Below, piece after piece: positions 43,406 through 52,172 of a DNA stretch of 64,000 bases. Location: assembly GCF_039537505.1 (NCBI RefSeq), contig NZ_BAABAQ010000018.1, forward strand, positions 124,001 to 188,000, written 5' to 3'. The stretch comes from Streptosporangium oxazolinicum. GTDB taxonomy: Bacteria > Actinomycetota > Actinomycetes > Streptosporangiales > Streptosporangiaceae. The position numbers and the translations under genes were made by a program. The notes below the pieces were generated by a model. The model made no database searches, was not told where the DNA came from, and was given only the letters and a program-made list of their open reading frames with translations. Position 1 is the first letter of the stretch. Every line of letters starts with the position of its first letter.

Positions 43406-44794
43406 TCAGTTCTGGGAGCTCGTCAGGTCGATGTGCGGGTGGGAGCCGTTACGCCGCTCCTCCTTGATGACGTGCGTGACGCCCTGGAGGCTCATCTCCT
43501 CGGTCCGGCGCCTGATCATGGCCTCCACCGTGGCGCGTGCCTCGGCGTCGGCGGCCTTGCTCTCGATGTCCATCAGCTGGCGCCGCCGTCGGCGGTCCTC
43601 CGCGTCGCGGTGCGCCTGAAGCTCCAGCTCGCCGACGCGCCCGTCCACGCTGAACTGCAGACGCTTCTCGTGGATTCTCTCCTGGGTGCGGTTCGCGCGA
43701 TCCACCATCCGGTCGTAGGTGGTCGTGCCCCCCATGAGCTTGACCAGGACGGGCAGGCAGTCGAGCAGGATCAGGAACAGCCGAAGCAGCCAGCTCGCCC
43801 CGAACAGGTAGGGGTTCTCGACCGTCAGCTCGTGCAACGCCCGCATGCGCTCCAGGAGCCCCACGGGATCGTCCGCCCCGGGCATCGCGTCCACCCGCTT
43901 CCGCACGTCCGCCTCGACCCGCTGCCCGAAGTCGGCCCGCTTGTCGGCGAGAGGTTCGCGCAGCGCGGACACCTGGTCGTCCAGGGAGCGGAGCCTCTTC
44001 TGGTTCTCGGCCAGCTTGCTGCGGACGGCGAAGGACTTCACCGCGGCGTCCAGGCGTTCGCAGAGCGGTCCCATGCCTCTTCTGCCGCTCGTTCCCTCTG
44101 TCTTGACCCCTCCGCATTCGTTCGTGGCCTGGGTGAACAGCCTGTCGTACCGCGCGCTGTCGGCGTTGACCCGGGTGCGGAGCTTCTCGGCGTCCCTCTC
44201 CAGGTCGCGCAGCCTGGTCGCGTCCGACTCGGCGGCCGGTGCCAGGAGCCTGGCGTCCTCGCAGCCCCGCTGTTCCCGCGCGCCGGTGGGCTCCTGGGGG
44301 TTGCACCTCAGGAGCAGGGCCCGTTCCGTGCTACGGGCGTCCTGGCGTTCGTCCAGGACGTGCTGGACGACGGCGGTCTCGAACACCTTCAGGACCAGCG
44401 GTTCGGCGATGACGAAGCCCAGGACCACGGCGACGAGCAGGCGGGGGACCAGCATCAGGAGCCTGCGCTGCCAGATGCCGGTCACGGTCGAGACGAGCCA
44501 TCTGTCGAGGTTGAGCACGATGAGCATCCAGATCACCGTGGGGATGACCAGCCCGATGTGGGGGCCGCCCAGAACCTGGCTCAGGGCGAACCACATCGAG
44601 ATCCCGGCGACGACCGCCGTGCCCAGCACCACGCCGCCGAGACCCACGTACCGGGTCCGCTCCAGCGGCACCTGGTCCAGGATCTCCTCGTCGACCCCGG
44701 AGAGGACCCGGAGCCGACGCCCCAGGTCGAACCGGCCGCCCGGCCCGGCGGGCGGGGCCTTCGAGTGCCTGCCGGGCGGCACCTCGTCAGTCAT
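43406..44794 (-). CDS. DUF4407-type membrane protein, last gene of the candidate conflict operon
   Basis: 462 residues from ATG 44794, overlapping the previous stop by 8 bases. About four membrane helices: VGLGGVVLGTAVVAGISMWF, GLVIPTVIWMLIVLNLDRWL, LMLVPRLLVAVVLGFVIAEP, and a late one near LLRLFLILLDCLPVLVKLM. Between helices three and four lies a long coiled-coil ectodomain (about 165-325), and the C-terminus is a charged helix. DUF4407 proteins have no established function. It is last in a four-gene minus-strand operon with an SPFH protein, an NTPase and a cyclase-like protein. Confidence 0.8.
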   Translation of the reverse strand: MTDEVPPGRHSKAPPAGPGGRFDLGRRLRVLSGVDEEILDQVPLERTRYVGLGGVVLGTAVVAGISMWFALSQVLGGPHIGLVIPTVIWMLIVLNLDRWLVSTVTGIWQRRLLMLVPRLLVAVVLGFVIAEPLVLKVFETAVVQHVLDERQDARSTERALLLRCNPQEPTGAREQRGCEDARLLAPAAESDATRLRDLERDAEKLRTRVNADSARYDRLFTQATNECGGVKTEGTSGRRGMGPLCERLDAAVKSFAVRSKLAENQKRLRSLDDQVSALREPLADKRADFGQRVEADVRKRVDAMPGADDPVGLLERMRALHELTVENPYLFGASWLLRLFLILLDCLPVLVKLMGGTTTYDRMVDRANRTQERIHEKRLQFSVDGRVGELELQAHRDAEDRRRRRQLMDIESKAADAEARATVEAMIRRRTEEMSLQGVTHVIKEERRNGSHPHIDLTSSQN

Positions 44795-45779
44795 CGAGGT
44801 CCTCCAGGCCGATCCTGCGCGGGCCGTCGTGCCCGTTCTGGAACGACCGGCCACCGCCCAGCGCGGGAGGTTCCACGGCCTTCGGCGCCTCGGCGAACAG
44901 GTTGTCCCCGGTGACCGACGTCACCATCCTCTCGATGAGCCGCTGGGTGTCGATGGGCAGGAAGTCCAGTGCCCCGTCGGGCATGTTGTTCATCAGGTCG
45001 GACAGGGCCTTCATCCGGTTCTCCTGCGCCTCGCGGGTGAGGCCGACGGCGTCGGTCATCAGCAGTTGCTCCCGGCTGACGCCGAACGCCACGGTCGCCT
45101 CGGGGCCGCGCTTGAAGATCTCCTCGATCCTGGCGACGTCACGGTTCTCGATCGCCGACTCCAGATCCCTGCGCTCCCCGTCCCACTGGAGCCCCTTGAC
45201 CCGCCGGCCGTGGGCGAGCATGTCGTTGGGCGCGAGAAGGTCGACGTTGACCAGGGCCACCTCCAGCCCGTCGATCCGGGGCGGGTAGAACTCCAGGTAG
45301 GCCCGGACCCTGTTGGTGACCTCCACGGACAGGAGGTGCACCTCCTCGATCGGCCGCGTCGTGCCGAGCCGCATCAGCTGCGCGTCGTCACGGAGATGGT
45401 TGGTCAGCACGTCCGCGGCGTTCTCGATCCCGGCGGAGACGACCGCCTCGGCGTCGGTCACCCTGCACCTGAAGACGGCCTTCAGCAGGAACTGGTAGCC
45501 CATGTCCTGTGACGGGATCTCGATTCCCAGCGTGACCTGCCGGTTGCGCATGTAGACGACGCTCACGGACCTCGCCTCCACGACGGCGTCCTCCGACCCG
45601 CGCAGGTGCTGGCCCTCGGTGTACGCCTTGTAGCCTCCGTTCAGCGCGAAGACGAGGACGGTTCCCACCGGGGTCTCGGGAAGCTCGCCGGGATCGCGGC
45701 GGGGGAAGAGTCCCAGCCGCCGGCGGGGAGGCCGGAGGGCGCGTTCTTCCACGATCGGGTATTCGCTGTACGCGGGCAT
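44787..45779 (-). CDS. SPFH/Band 7-like protein
   Basis: About 330 residues from ATG 45779 with AAGGAG upstream. The core VGTVLVFALNGGYKAYTEGQ, SVSVVYMRNRQVTLGIEIPS and FKAVFRCRV-like (LKAVFRCRVTDAEAVVSAGI) fits an SPFH domain. The segment YPPRIDGLEVALVNVDLLAP and a long charged helix (QWDGERRDLESAIENRDVAR) follow, as in stomatin-like scaffolds. There is no N-terminal membrane helix, unlike many SPFH proteins. It lies 17 bases after the NTPase gene and overlaps the DUF4407 gene. Confidence 0.7.
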   Translation of the reverse strand: MPAYSEYPIVEERALRPPRRRLGLFPRRDPGELPETPVGTVLVFALNGGYKAYTEGQHLRGSEDAVVEARSVSVVYMRNRQVTLGIEIPSQDMGYQFLLKAVFRCRVTDAEAVVSAGIENAADVLTNHLRDDAQLMRLGTTRPIEEVHLLSVEVTNRVRAYLEFYPPRIDGLEVALVNVDLLAPNDMLAHGRRVKGLQWDGERRDLESAIENRDVARIEEIFKRGPEATVAFGVSREQLLMTDAVGLTREAQENRMKALSDLMNNMPDGALDFLPIDTQRLIERMVTSVTGDNLFAEAPKAVEPPALGGGRSFQNGHDGPRRIGLEDLDD

Positions 45780-45796
45780 CGCTGTTCTCCTTGATG

Positions 45797-47890
45797 TCAT
45801 TGCTGGCTTCGCCGTGCGCCCGCGTTGAGCAGGGCGAGGACGATCTCCTTGGCGAGCGGGGGATCCCACCGCGCGTACGTCTCACCGCAGGCGCGATCGA
45901 TCGCGCGCCTGACCAGCACCGCCACGCCGCCGGGCAGGGTCGTCCAGATCACCCGGCCCAGCGCTTCCGCGGCGGCCAGGGCGCCGTCCTGCTCCTCCAG
46001 GGCCTGGAGGGTACGGCAGAGCGCCCGAACCGCCTCCGCGCGATGGTGGGCGTTGTGGAGGGTCCACGCCCACAGGACGCCGATCGGTTCGGCGCTTGGC
46101 GGCTGGGACAGGAGCAGCCATGCCATGAGTGGCCTCTCGCTCTCCAACCGGTCGGATCGCAGCACGCCGAGCACGGCTTCGAGGGCCCTCCTGGCCAGCT
46201 GCGGTGACATGCCCTCACCGAGGTCACGCTCCAGGTGCTTGGCGAGCAGCCGCAGCCCGGTCAGCGCCTCGTCGTCTCGTTCCGCCGCGGTCTGGAACAG
46301 GAGCGTCAGCGCCCTCTGGGCCACGTTGCTCACCCGGATCCCGCGCAGTGACAGGTACCAGAGCCAGTCGACGGCCTCACCCGGGTATCGGATGGACAGG
46401 CCGCCCGCGAAGGCGAGGGCGGCGGTCATGGCCTGCGGTTGCCCGGCGTTCTCCACCCAGCTCAGGGCGGTGCCGAGGGCGATGGCCGCGGTGGCGTCGT
46501 CCACACACATCATGGAGAGCGTGTTGGCCGCGGTGAGCCGTTCCTGGACCAGGCCCCCGGCCCAGGGCCGTAGGAAGGATTCCCCGACCTCCTCGGGACG
46601 TGTCCTCGCGAGCAGCGCGAGCCCCGCCGCGACCTGTACCTGGACCTCGGGGAGCTCCCCGGCCAGCTCGCGGACCCACTCGCGCAACGGCTCCCACACC
46701 TCGTATCCGTAGTACAGGCAGAGCTGGGTGATCACGTGCTCGCGGTGGCGAGGGCCGCAGAAGACCACCCTGGGCTCGCCCGCCTCGGTGGACGTGCCGA
46801 TCAGCGAGTGCCGGCTGTTCCACAGCTTCCGGCTCTGCGGCAGGTCCTCCCCGATCGGGCGCGTCTCACGTTCGGCCCCCTGGCGCTCGATCTCGTCCGC
46901 GATGCTCGTCAGTCGCACCAGGAGCCGCTCGAAGACCCGCTCCGGTATGCCGTACGCGAAGGCCAGGGCCGCGACGGCCAGCACCTCGGAGCGTTTCGGT
47001 TCGCCGTCGAACCACTGGATGACGGTGCTGCCGTCCAGGTCGGCCAGGATGTCCCGCGCGTGCCGGGTGCCACCCGCCAGCTGCTCGGCCAGCTCGACGA
47101 CCCGCTGCGGTGAGCGCAGCGCGGCGACGTGCTCGCGGACCTCGGCCTCGGAGAGCGCGGGGTGATCCGTGCCGACATGGGCGTCGAGCAGCTTCAGGGA
47201 GTCGGGGGGCTCCCATCCGATCTCGAACGCCTCGGGCTCGAAGCGCACCTCCGCGCGGTTGAGGGTGATCACCAGATGCGCCTCCGCCTGGGCCAGCCTG
47301 GCGCTCAGCGTGTCGAAGGTGAAGCGCCGCAGGCCCTTCTCGACCCTGTCGTCGATCCAGTCGGGGATGAAGTAGACGCGGTCCTTCCTGAACGGGGTCG
47401 CCAGCAGGTCTTCCAGGTCACGGCGAGGGGAGAGGACGACCACTTTGTCCGCGGGCAGCTTGACCTGGGCGAGGAGGGCGGTTCCGCTCGTCCACTTGCC
47501 GATGCCCTCGCCTCCCACCAGGACCACCAGGCGACGTTCGCGCAGGATCGTCACGGCCCTGTCGAAGCCCGGCGGCCTGACGAAGTGCCTCAGGGCGTGA
47601 TGGATCTCCTTCTCGTCGAGCCGTCGCGACGTCGATCGCGCCGTTCCGGTGCCCGCCATGCCGAAGGTCGCCTTCTGCGCCTGCACCTCGGCGAAGAAGT
47701 TGTTGATCACTGTGGCCGTCTGGCCGAGAGCGCCTTCGTCGAAGTCCTCGTCCGCGCGCTCGGCGGGCGGTTCGTCCGGATTGGCCCGCTGCCGCTCGTC
47801 CGGGGTGGCCCGCTGCCGCTCCTCCTGCTCCGGTTCGGCGAGGGGCTCGGCCGGTGGATCGTTGGCCGGAGGGGGTTCCGCCGTCGTCAT
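45797..47890 (-). CDS. P-loop NTPase with helical-repeat C-terminus (STAND/iSTAND-like candidate)
   Basis: 697 residues, ATGA-coupled to the cyclase-like gene. Residues 1-55 are Pro/Glu-rich and disordered. Residues 61-80 (VINNFFAEVQAQKATFGMAG) match a motif at the end of the upstream protein. The P-loop is LVVLVGGEGIGKWTSGTALL (126-133 core). An ESPRR-type Walker B is unclear; AHLVITLNRAEV is one candidate. From about 370 the protein is alpha-helical with repeat-like LALLARTRPEEVGESFLRPW segments. This is the layout of signal-transducing NTPases of bacterial conflict systems. Exact family not assigned. Confidence 0.65.
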   Translation of the reverse strand: MTTAEPPPANDPPAEPLAEPEQEERQRATPDERQRANPDEPPAERADEDFDEGALGQTATVINNFFAEVQAQKATFGMAGTGTARSTSRRLDEKEIHHALRHFVRPPGFDRAVTILRERRLVVLVGGEGIGKWTSGTALLAQVKLPADKVVVLSPRRDLEDLLATPFRKDRVYFIPDWIDDRVEKGLRRFTFDTLSARLAQAEAHLVITLNRAEVRFEPEAFEIGWEPPDSLKLLDAHVGTDHPALSEAEVREHVAALRSPQRVVELAEQLAGGTRHARDILADLDGSTVIQWFDGEPKRSEVLAVAALAFAYGIPERVFERLLVRLTSIADEIERQGAERETRPIGEDLPQSRKLWNSRHSLIGTSTEAGEPRVVFCGPRHREHVITQLCLYYGYEVWEPLREWVRELAGELPEVQVQVAAGLALLARTRPEEVGESFLRPWAGGLVQERLTAANTLSMMCVDDATAAIALGTALSWVENAGQPQAMTAALAFAGGLSIRYPGEAVDWLWYLSLRGIRVSNVAQRALTLLFQTAAERDDEALTGLRLLAKHLERDLGEGMSPQLARRALEAVLGVLRSDRLESERPLMAWLLLSQPPSAEPIGVLWAWTLHNAHHRAEAVRALCRTLQALEEQDGALAAAEALGRVIWTTLPGGVAVLVRRAIDRACGETYARWDPPLAKEIVLALLNAGARRSQQ

Positions 47891-48624
47891 TTACGGCCGA
47901 TCCCGAAGACCGCGCGGCGTGCGTCGACGGGGCCACTCAGATTGTTGATCACTTCCGCCTGCTGGGAGGTGCCGGTTCTGTGGTTCTCCGCCTGCTCGTC
48001 CGCTTTCGTGTCCGTTGGATCGGACAGGAGACGCAAATCCTCAGGTCTGAATTCCGGGCTCCATATCCATGCGGAGCCGGAGTACTCCTTCTCCCGAATC
48101 GTCACCTCGTGGAAGTCGCCGATCCCGTAGGAGGTGTGTCCCTGCCGCACCACGTCCTCGAAAACCCGCTGGGAGAGAATGAGGAAAATGTTCATGTCCT
48201 CTCTCTTCTTGAAGATCTTTTTGAGCGGTTTCCAGTCGACCAGCCGGCTCGCCTCGACGACCGCCTGACCGGCGTATCCGTTGACCGACGGGTAGGCGGT
48301 GCCGAAGGCGAAGGCCACCCTGAGGCGGAGTCGCTCCTCCACCGCCAGGCCGTCGTTGTGGGTGACCAGCCACTGGTGGATGGCGCGTACGTACTGGTCG
48401 ACGACGAGAGGGTCGGGTTCGTCGGCGGGGAGTATCGCGAGCTCGCCGTCGCCTCCCTGCTGGATCACCCATCGGTGTCGGCTGAGCCCCGTCTGGGCGG
48501 CCGCGCTCTCGTGAAGGTCGACGAAGCCGCGCTGCATGGTCTCGTGGCGCTTGTCAGCTCCTTGTCCGTATCCTCGTAGATCGCTGGACATGATGAGGGC
48601 GCGTCCGAAATCGCCGCTTTTCAT
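47887..48624 (-). CDS. Nucleotide-cyclase-fold protein, first gene of the candidate conflict operon
   Basis: 245 residues; GGAAG lies 5 bases before the ATG. The class III cyclase pattern is visible: ALIMSSDLRGYG (metal Asp15), VIQQGGDGELAILP (metal Asp59), LRLRVAFAFGTAYPSVNGYA and GQAVVEASRLVD, with Arg127 of the transition-state pair kept. The usual Asn in the VNxAxRL position is Val123. The C-terminus (225-244, EVINNLSGPVDARRAVFGIG) repeats the NTPase's N-terminal motif. It may make a cyclic nucleotide or only bind one; this cannot be decided from sequence. Confidence 0.68.
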   Translation of the reverse strand: MKSGDFGRALIMSSDLRGYGQGADKRHETMQRGFVDLHESAAAQTGLSRHRWVIQQGGDGELAILPADEPDPLVVDQYVRAIHQWLVTHNDGLAVEERLRLRVAFAFGTAYPSVNGYAGQAVVEASRLVDWKPLKKIFKKREDMNIFLILSQRVFEDVVRQGHTSYGIGDFHEVTIREKEYSGSAWIWSPEFRPEDLRLLSDPTDTKADEQAENHRTGTSQQAEVINNLSGPVDARRAVFGIGRK

Positions 48625-48690
48625 GGATTCTTCCGGTTCCTTACGGTCTGGTGGTAACTCCAGCTCGAAGCCATCAGTATGGGGGAATGT

Positions 48691-48730
48691 CTAGGGCCAC
48701 ATCCCCTACTGGTAGGGGATGTGGCCCTAG
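48691..48730. promoter_or_regulatory. 18-bp-arm perfect palindrome between divergent units
   Basis: CTAGGGCCACATCCCCTA (48691-48708) and its exact complement (48713-48730) flank CTGG. No T-run follows. It lies in the 200-bp gap between the cyclase-like gene and the divergent membrane gene, where an operator or a 5'-UTR switch would sit. Confidence 0.75.
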
Positions 48731-48828
48731 CAAATACGGAGAATAAACCCCAAGGTGGATTAATACCTACTCATAACCCAGTTCGCGCCATTTCCTGAAG
48801 TTTGATGCCAAGAAGTGAGGGGAAAACG

Positions 48829-49344
48829 GTGCACTGGATGCGACAAAAGCCGCAAAAGTTGACGAATCAGGATCTGGATGGCGCGCTGGCGGTGATGATC
48901 TCGTTCCAGAATTACGTTCAGCATGCCGACGGGAAGGTGAGCGTCCTCGCCGTGGCGCACGCGGGGGCCGCGGCGACGGTCGCGGCCCAGGCCGGAAGTG
49001 CCGCCAGGCTCGCCCACGCGGGCCTCGTCGCGGGGAACGCGCTGCTGGGGCTCTTCCTGCTGGGTTTTCTCGTATCCGGCTACCACATGCTCCAGACCAT
49101 CCGACCGGTTCTACGGCCGCCGAGCACGCGGAGCAGGTACGGCATAACCGGAGTCGCCGGCCACCTGCCCCCGGCGGCGGACGAGGACGTCGCGACCAGG
49201 ATCGACGAGGCGTGGGCGATGACGCGCCTCCTCGCCCAGATCGCCGAGCGCAAGTATCGTCACGTGTCCAGCGCGCTGCCCTGGACCGGGCTGACGCTCG
49301 TCTCGGCGATATCGCTGACGGTGCTCATCGCGACATGGAGATGA
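48829..49344 (+). CDS. Three-helix membrane protein resembling Pycsar effectors (PycTM/DUF5706-like)
   Basis: 171 residues from GTG 48829 (GAGGGG 6 bases upstream; ATG 48805 and 48838 are alternatives). The N-terminal helix leads into VQHADGKVSVLAVAHAG (about 30-46), the D-(G)-K-containing first membrane helix typical of PycTM-type effectors. Helix 2 is about 68-86 (VAGNALLGLFLLGFLVSGY). A cytoplasmic segment ends QIAERKYRHVSSALPWTG and enters helix 3 (LTLVSAISLTVLIATW). In Pycsar such proteins disrupt the membrane when bound by cCMP or cUMP. It is divergent from a cyclase-like gene, which supports the idea. Confidence 0.6.
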   Translation: MHWMRQKPQKLTNQDLDGALAVMISFQNYVQHADGKVSVLAVAHAGAAATVAAQAGSAARLAHAGLVAGNALLGLFLLGFLVSGYHMLQTIRPVLRPPSTRSRYGITGVAGHLPPAADEDVATRIDEAWAMTRLLAQIAERKYRHVSSALPWTGLTLVSAISLTVLIATWR

Positions 49345-49462
49345 CCCCGCCGTACGACGCCGCCGCGGGCGCGGCCCGCGGGGTGTCACGGGGAAGGGGT
49401 GCTACGGAGGGAAGACGCTTCGCGGAGTGTGATCTGGGCTGTGGCGACCCCACTCCGCACGC

Positions 49463-50191
49463 TCAACTCGCGGTGCCGAAGGCGTGGAGCGCCTCCAGAT
49501 CCGTGATGACCACCTGCCTGTAGTCGGTCAGTAGCAGCCCGTTCCTCTTGAGGAGCCGGACCGCGTTGTTCACCGCGGCCTCCTTCGCTCCGATGAGCCG
49601 TCCCAGCTCGGGCTGCGACAGCCTGATGCCGAGGTCCGTACCGCCCGCGACGGCGAATCCGTGACGCGCCGCCAGCTCGCCGAGCACCCGGGCCAGTCGT
49701 ACCGGGACTTCGAAGGCGGTGAACTCAAGCCGGCGCTGGTTGGCCCATTCCAGCCGTTCCGCGATCATGGAGGCCAGCGCGGACCACAGGCGCGGACGCT
49801 CGTCGAGATGGGCGAAAAATGTGGTCGTGGGGATCCGGAAGGCCACCAGCGGGGTGCAGGCCGTGACCGTCGCCGAGCGCTCCGTCTCCCGGAGCGCGGC
49901 CATCTCGCCCACCAGGTCACCGCTCAGTCTTATGCCGAGCAACGCCTCGGCGCCGTTGTCGAGGGTCGCCGTGATCTTCGCGCAGGCGGGTGACGAGGGC
50001 CGGACGGAACGGAGCAGAAGAACATGATCACATCGCAGGTCGCCCTGCCGGATCAGAATCGCTCCGGGCTCGTGGCGTTGCGACTCGCCGAGGCCGAAAA
50101 GCTCGTTGCGCCCCCTGTCGTCAAGGGCTGAGATCAGGGTCCCCGCGGGCCAGGGAGAGCGGGGGTTCTGACGGGGCGTCCTACTGGACAT
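49463..50191 (-). CDS. Crp/Fnr-family regulator
   Basis: 242 residues from ATG 50191 (GAGGAGG 5 bases upstream). The cyclic-nucleotide-binding domain has the phosphate-binding cassette GEMAALRETERSATV with the conserved Glu and Arg, so ligand binding is plausible. A long dimer helix follows, then the winged HTH LSQPELGRLIGAKEAAVNNA VRLLKRNGL. It converges on the PycTM-like gene with 118 bases between. It could read out the product of the neighbouring cyclase-like protein, but global regulation is equally possible. Confidence 0.85.
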   Translation of the reverse strand: MSSRTPRQNPRSPWPAGTLISALDDRGRNELFGLGESQRHEPGAILIRQGDLRCDHVLLLRSVRPSSPACAKITATLDNGAEALLGIRLSGDLVGEMAALRETERSATVTACTPLVAFRIPTTTFFAHLDERPRLWSALASMIAERLEWANQRRLEFTAFEVPVRLARVLGELAARHGFAVAGGTDLGIRLSQPELGRLIGAKEAAVNNAVRLLKRNGLLLTDYRQVVITDLEALHAFGTAS

Positions 50192-50530
50192 GAGGCCTCC
50201 TCGACGGTGAGGGTGCGCGCTTCGTTCGTTCGCCGATCGTCATATTCGCGCAGGAGAACGCGGTAGAACGTGGAGGACGCCCATCGGGACCAGGCCGGTT
50301 GGCTAAGATGCCACCGGTGTCCACTCGGCCGGTGGCCATTCGAAGGACGCGGGGCTCTCCCGCCGAGCGCGTGACGATCGTCTCCCACAATCTTGACATT
50401 CCGGCCTTAAGAAGGTGAAGCGGATGCGTGCACCTCAGAAGTATGAGGATTCGTCGCGTCGGGAGCTCTGCGACCGGACCTCGTATGCCGGATCGGCATA
50501 CGATCCGCCCTCCTACGAGTCAGGCCAGGC
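50192..50530. other. Intergenic region between divergent Crp and hydrolase genes
   Basis: No gene seen. Both promoters must lie here; no clear Crp-type palindrome was found by eye. Confidence 0.35.
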
Positions 50531-52024
50531 GTGAGATCCCAGGTGGTCGCCGTACTGGCGGCGGTGGCCCTGCTCACCAGCGCGTGCGCCGGAACCGGCG
50601 CCAAGGCCGGTTCCGGCAGCGGTACGGGCGGCGGTGAGGTAGGGGGAGCGTCGCTCGGCTGGGACGAGTGCGGGGACGGTTTCGAGTGCGCGAAGCTCCC
50701 CGTTCCCCTCGATCACGCCAAGCCCGACGGCGAGAAGATCGAGCTCAGCGTGATCCGGCTTCCCGCCTCGGGTGACCGGATCGGCTCGATCCTCCTCAAC
50801 CCCGGCGGACCCGGTGCCTCCGGCGTTCAGTACGCGCGAGGTGCCCGCACGGCGGTGAGCAAGGCCATCCGAGACCGCTTCGACGTCGTGGGCTTCGACC
50901 CGCGAGGGGTTGGCGGGTCCTCGCCGGTCCGGTGCCTGTCGTCGAGCGAGCTGGACACCTACGTCGGCCTCGACAGCTCACCCGACTCGCCGGGGGAGGT
51001 CACCATGCTGGAGGAGGGCTCGCGGCGGTTCGCCGCCGGGTGTCAGGCCCGTTCCGGCAGGCTCCTGCCGTACGTCGGCACGGCCGACGCCGCCCGGGAC
51101 ATGGACCTGCTGCGCGCCGCCGTCGGCGACTCCCGCCTCACCTACCTCGGCAAGTCGTACGGCACCCAGCTGGGTGCCACCTACGCGGACCTCTTCCCCG
51201 GCCGCGTCCGCGCCCTCGTCCTGGACGGCGCCGTGGACCCCTCGCTCAGCCCGCTGGAGGTGAACACCGCGCAGGCACGCGGTTTCGAGGTCGCCCTCGA
51301 CGCGTTCCTCGGAGACTGTCTCGCGGCCACCGACTGCCCGTTCCGCGGCTCCGTCGGCTCCGCCCGCGCGGAGATCGCCGCCCTGCTCCGCCGCGCGGAC
51401 GCGGCTCCCCTGACCAACGGGACGGGCGACGGCCGTACGGTGACCGAGGCCTGGACCACCCTCGGCCTGATCACCCCGCTCTACGACCGGCACGCCTGGC
51501 CGATCCTCCGCCAGGCGCTCGGCCGGGCGCTGAAGGGGGACGGCACCACCCTGCTCCGCCTGGCCGACCTGCTGATCGACCGCGAGGCGGACGGCGAGTA
51601 CACCAACCAGACCGAGTCCAACCTCGCTGTCAACTGCGTCGACGCCCCTTACCCCCGAGACTCCGCCGCCTACGCCACGGCGGCCCGCGAGTCGGCCAAG
51701 GACGCCCCTCTCTTCGGCGCGTACGTCATGTGGAGCTCGCTGCCCTGCGCGTACTGGCCGGTCAAGGGAGGCCCACGGCCGAAGATCGATGCCCCCGGAG
51801 CCCCGCCCATCATGGTCGTCGGCACCGAACGCGACCCGGCCACGCCCTACCAGTGGTCCGAGGCCCTCGCCTCCCAGCTCTCCTCCGGCGTCCTCGTCGG
51901 CTTTGACGGCGACGGGCACACCGCCTACCTGACCGGCTCGACGTGCGTGGATCGTCTGGTGGACGACTACCTGATCGACCTGGCCGTTCCCAAGGACGGG
52001 ACCCGCTGTCCCAAGATCAGCTGA
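50531..52024 (+). CDS. TAP-like alpha/beta-hydrolase lipoprotein (tripeptidyl aminopeptidase family)
   Basis: 497 residues from GTG 50531. The lipobox LTSAC at 15-19 predicts a lipid-anchored protein with a Gly/Ser linker. The oxyanion segment is LNPGGPGASG. The nucleophile elbow is YLGKSYGTQLG. The C-terminal TAP-like cap supplies Asp in VVGTERDPATPYQWSEAL and His in GFDGDGHTAYL, with SSLPCAYWP before it. The family includes Streptomyces tripeptidyl aminopeptidases (Slp/Tap), which trim peptides outside the cell. Monocistronic; tRNA-Thr follows. Confidence 0.92.
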   Translation: MRSQVVAVLAAVALLTSACAGTGAKAGSGSGTGGGEVGGASLGWDECGDGFECAKLPVPLDHAKPDGEKIELSVIRLPASGDRIGSILLNPGGPGASGVQYARGARTAVSKAIRDRFDVVGFDPRGVGGSSPVRCLSSSELDTYVGLDSSPDSPGEVTMLEEGSRRFAAGCQARSGRLLPYVGTADAARDMDLLRAAVGDSRLTYLGKSYGTQLGATYADLFPGRVRALVLDGAVDPSLSPLEVNTAQARGFEVALDAFLGDCLAATDCPFRGSVGSARAEIAALLRRADAAPLTNGTGDGRTVTEAWTTLGLITPLYDRHAWPILRQALGRALKGDGTTLLRLADLLIDREADGEYTNQTESNLAVNCVDAPYPRDSAAYATAARESAKDAPLFGAYVMWSSLPCAYWPVKGGPRPKIDAPGAPPIMVVGTERDPATPYQWSEALASQLSSGVLVGFDGDGHTAYLTGSTCVDRLVDDYLIDLAVPKDGTRCPKIS

Positions 52025-52088
52025 TTCCAGGGCGCGGGAAGCCCCCGGGAGCCTGTAGACTGCCGTAGGCCGTGGTGAAACACGGCAC

Positions 52089-52165
52089 GCCGCCTTAGCT
52101 CAGTCGGCCAGAGCACTTCACTCGTAATGAAGGGGTCTGGGGTTCGATTCCCCAAGGCGGCTCCA
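52089..52165 (+). tRNA. tRNA-Thr (CGT)
   Basis: The acceptor GCCGCCT pairs with AGGCGGC, the anticodon loop is CTCGTAA (anticodon CGT) and the T-arm is TGGGGTTCGATTCCCCA. Discriminator T is followed by encoded CCA (52163-52165). Its 3' half is duplicated at 55327. Confidence 0.96.
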
Positions 52166-52172
52166 GTTCAGA

